Assembly (NCBI GenBank): GCA_002197545.1
Contig: NFUO01000612.1
Coordinates: forward strand, 1 to 57,372
Reading direction: 5' to 3'
From: Acidobacteria subdivision 2 bacterium RH1 MAG20
GTDB lineage: Bacteria > Acidobacteriota > Terriglobia > Terriglobales > Acidobacteriaceae
DNA length: 57,372 bases
Positions 23,386-32,091 of this stretch are shown piece by piece (position 1 is the first letter of the stretch; each line of letters begins with the position of its first letter). Under the pieces are notes generated by a model, which ran no database searches, was not told where the DNA came from, and saw nothing but the letters and a program-made list of their open reading frames with translations. Position numbers and translations under genes: made by a program.

Positions 23386-26030
23386 CGCGTCAATGCCTCC
23401 TGCATTTCACCGGAGAGCTCCACCGGGAGAGGTTCGATCTCCGCGAGGCCTCGTGGATACTGCTCCGCGAGCCGTTCATAGGCTTCGATCAATGGCAATT
23501 GCTGGTACTTCTGCAGCCACCACTTGCGGTAGCTACGTTCGCGCGCATAAGTCGTAGTAATCCAGTAATCCACCGCGCTCGGAACAATTCGGATCGAATG
23601 GGTAGATTCAGCTTTTTCTCCGATCGCGATCAGGAATTCCGCGCTGTGGCCCTTCTTGGGGTGGGCGAAGGTCTTGATCTGGTTGAGCGCCGTTTCGTTC
23701 AGGTGGACGTGCTCTCGGAGTGCGGTCATGTCGCCAGGCTGTTTCCCGATGATCTTGGTTGTCGCGTTCTTGACAATGCCGGCGCCGTGCTCATTTGGAC
23801 GGTCGGACGTGCCGACAAAATCTTCGGGCGTCTGGCTGATGCCCCAGACACTCGCATTCCGCTTCCGAGCTGTCCGGAAAAGCTGGACGACGACGCTGGC
23901 AAGAATTGGCGACTCAAGGAGGGCCCAGCACTCATCGAGTAGAACGATGCTTGGCCGACCGCCCAACCCTGAAGCTCGGTACGTCGCCGTATGAGCGATG
24001 AGAAGGCTCATCGCTCGTTCCAGGCGGGGATCGTCCTTAAGCTTCTCCACATTGAAGTAGAGCCACGGATTGTCCAATCTGACGGTAGTTGGCCGGTCGG
24101 AGAGACGCCCGTAGGGCCCATCATCAACCCACGCGCGAAGTTTGGTCGATGCCATTTGGGCCGTCGCATTGATCTTCTGATTGCGGTCGCGATCCTGCCA
24201 GTGAGCAAGTTCTGCGGCCAGGTCCCCATACAACGGAGTAGGGTTGGACGTCTTCGCGCTGCAGCGTTTGTAGGTGGAGGCGATTGCCTCAAGAAGAACG
24301 CTGTCGAGAAGATCGATATCGAGATCCGGAGGAGTGTTCTCACCCAGCATGTGCCGGGTCAGATTCTTCAGGAATGAGATTTGATCATTGGAAGGCTTGG
24401 TCTCTCCCTTTGGTAGATCCCAGGGATTGATCGTCTGGTTGCTGTCGAGCGACATCTCAATCATCTCGCCGCCCATCAACTCGACGAGGGGCTGGTACGA
24501 GTCGCCACGTTCGAGAATGGAGATCAACGGATTCGCACGAGCGGCCATCAGCAGCATCTGCTGCGCAGCAAGCGTTTTTCCTCCTCCGCTCTTCGCCATG
24601 AGTAAGCCATTTGCGTCGGAGAGATCAGGATCGAACATCGAGAAAGGGATGAGTTGGCGGTAAGGCGTTTCGAACAGGATGAGAGGACTCCTGCGGGTGC
24701 CGGTCCAGGGCATCTCCACCGGCACCAGATCCGCGACGTTCGACGTCAACATGTCCTGATCCCGCTTATCCGCCTCAGCCATGCCCGGCAGCGTACCGAG
24801 GAAGATGCGGCGCTTGGCGATCGTCTCCATCACCGCCTTCGAGCCATTCATATGCGTGAACGCATTCAGAACCTCTTGCGTCCGATTGGCGAGGTCGCGT
24901 TCGCTCCGTTCGAGATCAGCGAATGTTATAGCGGGCCGTGAGGTGCGGACCACGACGGAGAGACTCAGCTTTGCCGTCTTCAGAGAAGACGAGATGATGT
25001 CGCGTTGCACCTGGATGAGTTGTGCCTGTGCCACTTCGGCTTCGGGATTGGATTTGAAGTTGCCGTTCGCGTCCTTCTGCGCCGCCGTCATCTTCTGGAG
25101 TCGCTTCTTGTAACCCTTGAGTACCTTCACCTGATCGGGAATGACTACCTGCCCGGTGATGACTATTGGAAACCCGAGTGTCGAGAAGTTCTGAAGCATT
25201 CCCGGGAACGTTGCGTCCGGGAGTTCCTTGAGACTGATAACGGAGTAGAGATAACCATCGATGTTCAGGTATGTCTCCGTCTCGTTCAGGATGCTCGCCT
25301 GCGTGGCTTGTTCTCGCGCGCTGCGATATTCGAGCATCTCCTCGCTCGGTACAAAGGGGCGGCGATCACGCCGGGTCGGATGCTGTGAGCGTTTGAGCTC
25401 CTCGAAGAGGTCCTGCGTCGAAAGTCTCCGGGGACCGAGATTGGCCCCCTCCATCGATCCCTCGATGCCCCGGAGAATGGATTCGAACTCCGCAAGGTAT
25501 GTCTCATGCTCCTTGCGCGTCCGCTGAATTGCTTTCTTCTGGCTTACTGTGAAGCCCCCAAGCTTCCGATTCTGCTGCATGGAATGATACAGCTTGGCGT
25601 GGATGCGCGGGTCCCAGATGAGATAAACATGCAGTCTATTCTCGAAGAAGAATCCGTTCTTCTCCTTCTCCTGCCACATGCGCAGCCGGTGGGTATCGAG
25701 AGCCATCACCTCAGCCTGGTCGGCTCGTTGCTGGGCGATATAACTCTCGAACAAATCGCCAAGGTGCTCAGAGATCTCGTAGCGAAACTGGATGCGCATG
25801 CTGACGTCGGGCACGCTACGGAACAAAGCTTCCAGCATCGACTTGGTCTGGTTTCGGTCAGTATCAGTCGCAAAGTAGGCCAGGATACCCCGCAGCTCAT
25901 AGCCGGCGACGAACGCTCCATTGGTGCGCACCATCACGTTATCGCCGTAGGGAAGGTCTCGCAGGGGCAACAGTTCGCACACTGCGGGCGACTTCAATTT
26001 CTTCTCGTGTTCCGCATAGGTCATTGGCAT
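23382..26030 (-). CDS. virB4: VirB4/TrbE-type conjugation ATPase
   Basis: An 882-aa cytoplasmic ATPase that powers assembly of type IV secretion systems. The Walker A motif is in LLMAKSGGGKTLAAQ (476-490) and Walker B in SIVLLDECWALL (694-705); the N-terminal half has the CagE/TrbE/VirB4 features (FRYEISEHLGDLFESY, TETYLNIDGYLYSVISLKEL). The start at 26030 follows GAAGGAG. A longer upstream frame lacks a family match. As no VirB11 ATPase is visible, this and the coupling protein may be the only transfer motors of the system. Confidence 0.93.
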   Translation of the reverse strand: MPMTYAEHEKKLKSPAVCELLPLRDLPYGDNVMVRTNGAFVAGYELRGILAYFATDTDRNQTKSMLEALFRSVPDVSMRIQFRYEISEHLGDLFESYIAQQRADQAEVMALDTHRLRMWQEKEKNGFFFENRLHVYLIWDPRIHAKLYHSMQQNRKLGGFTVSQKKAIQRTRKEHETYLAEFESILRGIEGSMEGANLGPRRLSTQDLFEELKRSQHPTRRDRRPFVPSEEMLEYRSAREQATQASILNETETYLNIDGYLYSVISLKELPDATFPGMLQNFSTLGFPIVITGQVVIPDQVKVLKGYKKRLQKMTAAQKDANGNFKSNPEAEVAQAQLIQVQRDIISSSLKTAKLSLSVVVRTSRPAITFADLERSERDLANRTQEVLNAFTHMNGSKAVMETIAKRRIFLGTLPGMAEADKRDQDMLTSNVADLVPVEMPWTGTRRSPLILFETPYRQLIPFSMFDPDLSDANGLLMAKSGGGKTLAAQQMLLMAARANPLISILERGDSYQPLVELMGGEMIEMSLDSNQTINPWDLPKGETKPSNDQISFLKNLTRHMLGENTPPDLDIDLLDSVLLEAIASTYKRCSAKTSNPTPLYGDLAAELAHWQDRDRNQKINATAQMASTKLRAWVDDGPYGRLSDRPTTVRLDNPWLYFNVEKLKDDPRLERAMSLLIAHTATYRASGLGGRPSIVLLDECWALLESPILASVVVQLFRTARKRNASVWGISQTPEDFVGTSDRPNEHGAGIVKNATTKIIGKQPGDMTALREHVHLNETALNQIKTFAHPKKGHSAEFLIAIGEKAESTHSIRIVPSAVDYWITTTYARERSYRKWWLQKYQQLPLIEAYERLAEQYPRGLAEIEPLPVELSGEMQEALTR

Positions 26031-26224
26031 AGCTCTTTTCTCCTTCCGGTCGCACGCTGCTGCGTGTCGCCATGTAGCCTTTCCGCAGCCATGACAGCAA
26101 GAGGGGCAATCCCTTCGTGGAAGCGCGACGCGAAGACTACGCTGGCGAATACAGCCTGAGCAGCCTCCGGATCGAGCCGCCAACTCACCATTCCATCTGT
26201 CTCTGTCTTGAGCGAAGCCTGCAT
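26021..26224 (-). CDS. Small hypothetical protein between virB3 and virB4
   Basis: A 67-aa frame with a good ribosome binding site (GAGGAG, 6 bp before the ATG at 26224). It begins 4 bp after the VirB3-like stop and overlaps the virB4 start by 10 bp. No family is recognised; the middle part is Ala/Val-rich (AAQAVFASVVFASRF). Confidence 0.5.
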   Translation of the reverse strand: MQASLKTETDGMVSWRLDPEAAQAVFASVVFASRFHEGIAPLAVMAAERLHGDTQQRATGRRKELCQ

Positions 26225-26228
26225 ACGG

Positions 26229-26570
26229 TTACTCCTCCTCGACGACGTAACCTTCTCGCAGTTGCGAATCTCGTTCAAGCGCGCACCACGCGCCGGGCGA
26301 GAAGAATGAGCGCACAAGATCGGTCAGATACCCACGCGGGCGCCCGTACTTGAAGAGCATCAAAAACGGAACCGCCAACGCCGGCACGACAAACTCCATG
26401 AAGATATTGAGCGGCATTCCCAGGAAGCGGGCGTTGTTTCCCGCAAAGTGGGCAAGCAGGTTCATGAGAGCTGCCAATGCGAGTACCAGGATCAGATCCT
26501 CAAACTCGAGACCAAGAAACGTGACCTTCGTGTGGAGGTTGCGGTGAACGGGCGTTATATCCAAACTCAT
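26229..26570 (-). CDS. VirB3/TrbD-like membrane protein
   Basis: A 113-aa protein with two hydrophobic spans (about 24-45 and 54-74) and the short basic motif KYGRPRGYL afterwards. Size, topology and position directly before virB4 are those of VirB3/TrbD, which anchors VirB4 in the inner membrane. Confidence 0.75.
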   Translation of the reverse strand: MSLDITPVHRNLHTKVTFLGLEFEDLILVLALAALMNLLAHFAGNNARFLGMPLNIFMEFVVPALAVPFLMLFKYGRPRGYLTDLVRSFFSPGAWCALERDSQLREGYVVEEE

Positions 26571-26580
26571 AGCTTCCTCC

Positions 26581-27030
26581 TCAAAGTCCGTGCGCGTGCG
26601 TCACCATCGATTCGGCGAAGCGCACCATGCCCGAGACCATCAACGCGGCCACCGCCGCAATGAACTTGCGAATCCAGGTCGAGCCTGGATAGATTTCAGA
26701 GACCACGCCGCCCATATGGAGTGCCATCGCCGCGAGTTGAGTGAGCGCGAACATGGGCAGGATCACGTTGGCCGTCCAATTCACCAGACTCATCGTCGCC
26801 ATCCAGAAGCCATCGGGACTGGTAGGGCCAGCGTTCTGGACAAAGCCCTCGAGCGCGCGAAGCATGCCGGAACACATCAGCGAAGCGAAACCGCCGTAGA
26901 GGAGGTGCTCGAAAGGACCGCTCTTGCTGTAGCGGTAGACAGCACCCGAGAAAAACATCCCGGCCATCGTCGGCATGATGGTATTCCCAGCCCAGGAGGC
27001 GAGGTTCGTGATTGCGCCATTCAAACTCAT
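26581..27030 (-). CDS. VirB2-like membrane protein with two repeat units
   Basis: A 149-aa protein with four hydrophobic stretches. Each half repeats the plan seen at the C terminus of the VirB2-like protein at 27718-28152: a segment like NWTANVILP or WAGNTIMP, then a hydrophobic span, then SGMLRALEGFVQNAG or SGMVRFAESMVTHAHG. It therefore looks like a duplicated pilin-type domain without a signal peptide. It lies between VirB3 and a second duplicated membrane protein. Confidence 0.65.
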   Translation of the reverse strand: MSLNGAITNLASWAGNTIMPTMAGMFFSGAVYRYSKSGPFEHLLYGGFASLMCSGMLRALEGFVQNAGPTSPDGFWMATMSLVNWTANVILPMFALTQLAAMALHMGGVVSEIYPGSTWIRKFIAAVAALMVSGMVRFAESMVTHAHGL

Positions 27031-27039
27031 CGTTTTCTC

Positions 27040-27702
27040 CTAAGCCGCCATGGCCTGGAATAGTTTGAGCAATCCACTCACGCTCAGGAATGAAATTGCG
27101 GCAAAGACCATCCGAGTCCACGGCCTATGCCGAACGAAATTAATGACCGCACCGATACACGCCAAACCCGCCGCCGCAGGCATAATCTGCCCAACGATGT
27201 AGTTCCACAGTGATGTGAGCATGTCCGTGGTTGCGTACTGGCCTCCCGAGTTCCAGCCCTGCATGAGCTGCATGGTGGCAGAGAGGGACATTAGAAACAG
27301 CGCGGCGATGATCGACGGGAGTGGATTCTCTCCAGCAACTCCATCCAGCGTTGCTTTCAGAACAAAGTAAGCGGCAAGAACCGGAACGAGCTTGGCCACT
27401 ACGATCTGATTGACGAACGCTTTGAATACCGTCTCCATACTTGCCAGCCAGCTGGTTCCAACCGATCCGCTCCCCGAAGGAACGGTGATGCCTTGCGCCG
27501 CAACCCAGGACAACAATTGTGGGAGCGTTAGAAGAACCACGGTCCACAACACCCACTTTCCCGTCCTGCCGTTCACATGGAAGTTGGTTCCTCCTTCGTG
27601 CCGTAGACTCACTCCCGCGGCGGTCAACGTCAGGAACGCCGCGGGCACAGCGAGATCGAGCAGCATCTGGAGAAGGTCGAGAAGGAATTGCGGCACTGGC
27701 AT
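27040..27702 (-). CDS. VirB2-related polytopic membrane protein
   Basis: A 220-aa protein with five or six hydrophobic segments. The C-terminal 60 residues match the VirB2-like unit (LWNYIVGQIMPAAAG followed by VSGLLKLFQAMAA), and a less obvious copy precedes it (VNQIVVAKLVPVLAA). It lacks a signal peptide. Likely an inner-membrane component of the transfer apparatus derived from the same repeat as its neighbours. Confidence 0.55.
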   Translation of the reverse strand: MPVPQFLLDLLQMLLDLAVPAAFLTLTAAGVSLRHEGGTNFHVNGRTGKWVLWTVVLLTLPQLLSWVAAQGITVPSGSGSVGTSWLASMETVFKAFVNQIVVAKLVPVLAAYFVLKATLDGVAGENPLPSIIAALFLMSLSATMQLMQGWNSGGQYATTDMLTSLWNYIVGQIMPAAAGLACIGAVINFVRHRPWTRMVFAAISFLSVSGLLKLFQAMAA

Positions 27703-27717
27703 GACGATGAAACCTCG

Positions 27718-28152
27718 TTACTGGATTCCCTGCGCCTGCGTGATGAATCCTTCGGCCATACGTCCCAGACCGGAGATCACCATCAGAGCCACGCCGGTGA
27801 CACCCCAGCCCATATAACCGCGACCGGATTTGAAGTGCCATCCCGCGATACCGAGGCAGGCAACCGCAATTACCGGAGCAATGACGTTGCAGGCCCAATT
27901 GACGATATTTAAGACAGTGCCTTCGACGGTGGTTGCTTGCTGTCCTTGGACCGCCTGTCCAAATTGGGGCGACGTCCCAAGGTTCTGAGCAGTCGCTGTT
28001 AGAGGTTGCAGAAGACTCCCAAGAAGAACGAGACCCAACGCGAACATCAAAGCGGCGCGAACCCAGTTGTTTTCGTCAGGACGGTGAATGACTGTAGTGA
28101 GTGATGGGGCGGCCACGTCGGAGCGCCGCCAGAAGGCTGGTGCGATTCTCAT
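27718..28152 (-). CDS. VirB2/TrbC-like pilin
   Basis: A 144-aa protein: a basic leader of about 30 residues, a first hydrophobic segment with a cleavable site near TATAQN (about residue 56), then two spans separated by a short basic loop (FKSGRGYMGW). That is the plan of VirB2/TrbC pilins. It is the first gene of block B and follows the conserved 15-bp element by 67 bp. The leader is long for a pilin. The lepB gene at 300 could supply the processing protease. Confidence 0.75.
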   Translation of the reverse strand: MRIAPAFWRRSDVAAPSLTTVIHRPDENNWVRAALMFALGLVLLGSLLQPLTATAQNLGTSPQFGQAVQGQQATTVEGTVLNIVNWACNVIAPVIAVACLGIAGWHFKSGRGYMGWGVTGVALMVISGLGRMAEGFITQAQGIQ

Positions 28153-28219
28153 GTCTCTATCTCTCCTGGACTCGGTTGCTCGGGGCCTCCGCGTCGAGGA
28201 AGAGAATCGGTTGGAACCG

Positions 28220-28234
28220 AAACTCGGTCAAATT
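28220..28234 (-). promoter_or_regulatory. Conserved 15-bp element before block B
   Basis: Exact copy of AATTTGACCGAGTTT on the minus strand, 67 bp before the VirB2-like start. TTGACC is followed after 17 bp by GATTCT, a poor -10. The flanking base pattern AGAAATTT upstream resembles the third copy (GCAAATTT). Confidence 0.65.
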
Positions 28235-28418
28235 TCTTGGTGAGGCCTGAAAACGGCTCGGCAACATCTCCAATGAATCCTGGATTTTGCAGGAGGACTC
28301 GGATTTCAGGGATTCTGACAGTTCCGCTGAATTGGCTCCGTTCAGAAGAAAGCGCTAAAATCTTCACGAGGATTGAGTGGATTCGCCGCAAGACTCTTGG
28401 CGGTCCAGGGCTTAGGCA

Positions 28419-28874
28419 ATGGCGACGCTACCGCTTCAGAACTCGTATCGCTGTGAACAATGCGGAACTCCCGAGATTGTCGCGGTTCCGATTCTGTATC
28501 AACAGGGAACGCGTTCGTTCTCCGGCCTATTCAATCACGGCACAAGCCAATCGTATTCCGCTCTGGCTGCGACCCCACCTCAGACAAAAGGTTACGTGTG
28601 GCCTATCTTGCTCTGGGGGTTCGTAATAACCCTCTTTTCTATTTCCAGCCTTTTTGACCTCAACGCCTTGGTCCAACGCAGGCCATTCTCGGCAACGGAA
28701 GTAGAGATCGCCGCGATATTTCTGTTCTTATTGCTTGGGTCCCTTTGGGGCATGATGCACACTGTGCGTAAGATTTCTCGATATAACCGCGACATATATC
28801 CCAAGCTTCATTGGAACTGGACCCATACCTACATGTGTAGGCGTTGCGGGAAGTTCAGCCTCATTCCCTCCTAG
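28419..28874 (+). CDS. Membrane protein with terminal Cys pairs, function unknown
   Basis: A 151-aa protein transcribed opposite to its neighbours. CEQCG near residue 12 and CRRCG near residue 142 could jointly bind a metal ion. Two hydrophobic spans (about 58-80 and 92-112) lie between them, so both ends would face the same side of the membrane. No family is recognised. It lies between blocks A and B and shares its upstream region with the block B promoter, so its expression could be linked to that of the T4SS genes. Confidence 0.7.
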   Translation: MATLPLQNSYRCEQCGTPEIVAVPILYQQGTRSFSGLFNHGTSQSYSALAATPPQTKGYVWPILLWGFVITLFSISSLFDLNALVQRRPFSATEVEIAAIFLFLLLGSLWGMMHTVRKISRYNRDIYPKLHWNWTHTYMCRRCGKFSLIPS

Positions 28875-29000
28875 CAAAGTGCCAATTCCAGCGTGAACAT
28901 CGGGTTGCCGACAATGCCCAGTGTCTATTCCCCATTCGCATAGAGAGTCACCGGGATCGCTCATAACCCAACCTCGTAAGGAGGCTTTAGGCCGGAGCTG

Positions 29001-29026
29001 CCCGCACGCATTCTGGGGCATGCGGG
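29001..29026 (+). terminator. Possible terminator of the plus-strand membrane gene
   Basis: CCCGCACGC / GCATGCGGG forms a 9-bp stem with one mismatch and an 8-base loop, followed by TCTATCTTT. It lies about 126 bp after the stop codon at 28874. The tail is weak for an intrinsic terminator. Confidence 0.4.
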
Positions 29027-29290
29027 TCTATCTTTGCTCCTCTTACCAAACGACCAAATCGCAGATTTTGCCCCGTCTGTAAAAGAGTAACTTGCCGCGA
29101 CTATGCTCGAATGCACACTGGGTACCGCGGACCACCGCTTGCTCATTTCAGCTAAGGGAAACCAAGGCATTTTTCTCACGCGAGGATTGGGCAACCCGGA
29201 GCGATCTCGCCCCATGTCAGTTCGTTTCTCAGACGGCCTATGCGTGACCGGTCTAAGTCGGACGCGTCGCTCTTCGCTCATAACGCAAAA

Positions 29291-29313
29291 AGCCCTGGCG
29301 GAGAGCCAGGGCT
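29291..29313 (-). terminator. Intrinsic terminator of block A
   Basis: AGCCCTGGC-TCTCC-GCCAGGGCT is a perfect 9-bp stem on the minus strand followed by TTTTTGCG. It lies 23 bp after the stop codon of the VirB10-like gene and would end the transcript that starts near 33,323. Confidence 0.88.
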
Positions 29314-29336
29314 CGGGAACAATCTGTAAGGGGTAT

Positions 29337-30647
29337 CTACTGCATTGCAGGCGAGACTTTATGCAGTTCAGAGGAGTTCTTCTCTTGGTGCTTGGTAATT
29401 ACGACATAGATCTTAGTATCCGCCGGAACGGTGACAACGATACGGCTGTTGGAATTGAGGTTCATGACCTCCGAGTCGCCGGCCGTTCCGATGTTCTCAG
29501 CTAACCGTTCTCGGAGCATATCGTCTTCGGAAAACGCTGCGCTGCTGTTGTTGCCAGCTATCTCCGCAAGCACCGAACCCATTCCTGATGCGGCCCTCAC
29601 TAGAAAGTTCTTGCCGGTGTTCTTCCCCGAGACTGCTCCTTTGATGGGTCCAAGGTCGAGACCGAGACCTATGGCGTCAATCTTCTCCCGCTTCTCATCG
29701 CGGTTTCCATCCAGCAATCGAATCTCTTCAAACTGCACGTTCACAAGGCCACTTCGATCGGCCTGTACAAGCTTGCCATAGATACGGGCACCGGCAGGAA
29801 CCACAATCCTGTCTCCGATAGCATAGGTGTACTCCACAACAGCCACGACTGGTTCCTGGACGGCGCTGGAGATTTGGGTCTCAAGCTTCGCCTGTATCCT
29901 CATACCGGGCGTCATCTCCAATTCCGGTGCATCGTCGTCGTCAATGTAGAGCCTCGAAGCTGTCGACGACTGACTCTGAACCTGGCTGCGAACGAAGATC
30001 AGAGAGGGTTCCTTCAAAGTGTTTTGCTGTTGCGTTTGAAGAGCGGGAGCTGACGCAGGCTCTCCGTAAGGCTGAGGTTCCTCCCATTTCTGTTGTGTAT
30101 CAGCGAACGATGGAACGCTTCCCAAAGAACCACCCGAGGCAGGTTTCGCCGCCATAGGTTTCTGCGAGAGCTGAGAGCTTGCCGCACCGGCCACTTTGCC
30201 GTCCGAGGAACGTGTGCGCCGTATATCTCCCGGTCCAAGCTGCCCGCTGGAATTATCGGGAGCTGGAGTGTGAACAGTTTCTATCACGGGCGTTACGCTG
30301 CCTTTGGGCTGCTTCGGCCCCGAAAGACTTGCTTGCAGGCCATTCGGTTTCGCAGTGATCTGTTTCTTCGGGGACTTTCCCACAATCGCAGTAAAGACAA
30401 AGAACAGCACTGCGACCGCGAGACTCCCTCCGACAAGAACGAGCTTGTTCTTGCCGATGCTGGGAGTCGCGTTAATGCCGGCCCGCGTCGCAAAGCTGCC
30501 AGGTCGTGGAGTTAGGATTTCTTCGGTGGCCTCATGCTCATTCGATTCTGGCGCGGGCGGAACTTGCGTACCGATCCGGGCGGGAGGCTCGTCAATCTGA
30601 AAGGGTACGCTCCGGCTTCCATTGGTGTTGTTGTCTTGGTCATTCAT
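29337..30647 (-). CDS. virB10: VirB10/TrbI-like channel protein
   Basis: A 436-aa bitopic protein spanning the envelope in the T4SS core. A cytoplasmic Pro-rich region precedes one membrane span (about 73-95, LVLVGGSLAVAVLFFVFTAI), then a Pro/Ser/Gln-rich linker and a C-terminal beta domain with GMRIQAKLETQISS and DRIVVPAGARIYGKL, the hallmark of VirB10/TrbI proteins. Start is uncertain: ATG at 30647 is used, but a GTG three codons upstream is possible. It is the last gene before the terminator. Confidence 0.88.
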   Translation of the reverse strand: MNDQDNNTNGSRSVPFQIDEPPARIGTQVPPAPESNEHEATEEILTPRPGSFATRAGINATPSIGKNKLVLVGGSLAVAVLFFVFTAIVGKSPKKQITAKPNGLQASLSGPKQPKGSVTPVIETVHTPAPDNSSGQLGPGDIRRTRSSDGKVAGAASSQLSQKPMAAKPASGGSLGSVPSFADTQQKWEEPQPYGEPASAPALQTQQQNTLKEPSLIFVRSQVQSQSSTASRLYIDDDDAPELEMTPGMRIQAKLETQISSAVQEPVVAVVEYTYAIGDRIVVPAGARIYGKLVQADRSGLVNVQFEEIRLLDGNRDEKREKIDAIGLGLDLGPIKGAVSGKNTGKNFLVRAASGMGSVLAEIAGNNSSAAFSEDDMLRERLAENIGTAGDSEVMNLNSNSRIVVTVPADTKIYVVITKHQEKNSSELHKVSPAMQ

Positions 30648-30664
30648 ACTCTGCACGATCCTCT

Positions 30665-31612
30665 CTACTGGCGTTCTGCCGCGATGGGTGGGGTGAATGG
30701 AAGGCGGATCAAGATCGGTTGATCAACCTGATCCGCCTGAGCGAGTTGCAGGAACAACTTTTCCGTCGATTGTTTGAAGTTTGGGCGGCCGAATACGACG
30801 ACACCGTCTGCCCGTCCTCCGGGCTCGAGCCTCGTCACGCTAAGCTTGTAATCGCGGATTTGGAGTTGATCGGAGAGCACGCCCTTGTTCTTCTTCTTTT
30901 TCTTCTCGGTCTTGCGTCCCGTGATTTGGATCTGCGGAGCGACGATCTCAACCGGCTGATCCGAGCTGTTGTAGACCGAGTAGGACACAACCGTCTCGTT
31001 GTTCCATTGGCGAATGTCCCCGATCGAGGTCTCGATCTGCTTTCCGTCCCATTTCGTCCACTTGGGGGCATTGAGTTTGGCTTGCTGTTCGAACTCTTGA
31101 TCGAGAGCTGAAGGAATCGCAGAGGAAGGGTGGGACGGAGACCCACCCGGCAGTGCCGCTCTGTCACTGGCCTTCGTCATCACTGGAACGTCTGCATTGG
31201 AGGCGACTAGAAAACTTCGAGAGGCGCGGTACTCGATCAGAAAGTCAATCGGCTGGTTTGTGCTGATAGCACCAACCCCGTCACTGATAAGCTCCAACGT
31301 CACATGCTGACCGGACTTTGTCGCGATGAGAAGGTTTGACTGTGCCGGTTCCTTGGTGATGGGTTTGACATAAACATACTGCGGCTCGCCTTCGTTGTGT
31401 TCGACTTTGAAAGAGCCCGGACTGCCAAGGATGACAGAAGTGATCTCCTCGGGCATGCGAATCGTCGACTCGAATTCAGGCCGGAGATGAAGTGTCGTCA
31501 CCTGGTTTGGATTGATCGTAATCGTGGCAACGCGGGCGCTTACGGCAGGCCCGGTAGCTCCGAGTCGGAGCGGCAGTAATACCGCAATGGGAATGAGCCA
31601 ACGAAGTTTCAT
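30665..31612 (-). CDS. VirB9/TrbG-like protein 2
   Basis: A 315-aa exported protein with a signal peptide ending near residue 20. The N-terminal beta domain (TTLHLRPEFESTIRMPEEI, then QYVYVKPITKEPAQSNLLIA) matches VirB9/TrbG/CagX. A Lys-rich loop (TEKKKKKNKG) interrupts the C-terminal domain. It directly precedes virB10, the usual order for the outer-membrane core complex, so this is the better candidate for the structural VirB9. Confidence 0.75.
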   Translation of the reverse strand: MKLRWLIPIAVLLPLRLGATGPAVSARVATITINPNQVTTLHLRPEFESTIRMPEEITSVILGSPGSFKVEHNEGEPQYVYVKPITKEPAQSNLLIATKSGQHVTLELISDGVGAISTNQPIDFLIEYRASRSFLVASNADVPVMTKASDRAALPGGSPSHPSSAIPSALDQEFEQQAKLNAPKWTKWDGKQIETSIGDIRQWNNETVVSYSVYNSSDQPVEIVAPQIQITGRKTEKKKKKNKGVLSDQLQIRDYKLSVTRLEPGGRADGVVVFGRPNFKQSTEKLFLQLAQADQVDQPILIRLPFTPPIAAERQ

Positions 31613-32091
31613 CTTATTTCTCTCCTTGATGGCCTTGCGGCCGCTTGTTTTCGCATCACATACTGCCGTCGAACCGCCTCAACATAAGCAATGACATCAG
31701 GGTTGCGGTAGTTGAGTTGCCTCTGTCCTATCCAGCGATCGCCCGCGTAATACGCCGCAGCGACCAGGCGAAGATCGCCCCGGAACTCCCACATCAACGT
31801 GGTCACGTAACGGGTGCCTGCTGCGATGTTCTGCTCGACATCGAAAGGTTGAAATGCACCGTAGCGCCGCGCCGTATCGGGCATCAGTTGCATTAATCCC
31901 ATCGCCCCTTTGTTCGACACAGCGCGCGGATTCCAGCGCGATTCCACATCGATCAACGCTGCGACTAATTCCGGTGGCACTCTGTAGTGGGCGGCGTAAT
32001 GCTGGACACAACGTTCTGCCAAGAGGGATGGAACATCTGCTTTGCAGTGGGAAGGCAGTAAGAGAAGCAGCAAAGGAAGGAACCACTTCAT
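31609..32091 (-). CDS. Lytic transglycosylase (VirB1-like)
   Basis: A 160-aa peptidoglycan-cleaving enzyme with a signal peptide (MKWFLPLLLLLLPSHC). The SLT domain shows the catalytic Glu in ALIDVESRW (Glu50), then GAMGLMQLMPDTARRYG and NIAAGTRYVTTLM. Such enzymes open the cell wall for secretion channels. Both ends overlap neighbouring genes (ATGA junctions), so it is tightly coupled to the AAA+ ATPase and the VirB9-like gene. Confidence 0.9.
   Translation of the reverse strand: MKWFLPLLLLLLPSHCKADVPSLLAERCVQHYAAHYRVPPELVAALIDVESRWNPRAVSNKGAMGLMQLMPDTARRYGAFQPFDVEQNIAAGTRYVTTLMWEFRGDLRLVAAAYYAGDRWIGQRQLNYRNPDVIAYVEAVRRQYVMRKQAAARPSRREIR

Larger units (their letters stand above)
28875..29336. 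other. Intergenic region between the plus-strand gene and block A end
   Basis: No convincing gene is seen. It holds a possible terminator for the plus-strand gene (29001-29026) and the terminator of block A (29291-29313). Open frames here lack ribosome binding sites and family features. Confidence 0.5.

Noticed and set aside
28149..28391. Minus-strand 80-residue frame before the VirB2-like gene, ending in an ATGA overlap
   Set aside because: It contains the conserved 15-bp element, has no good ribosome binding site or family features, and the other two blocks start directly after the element.
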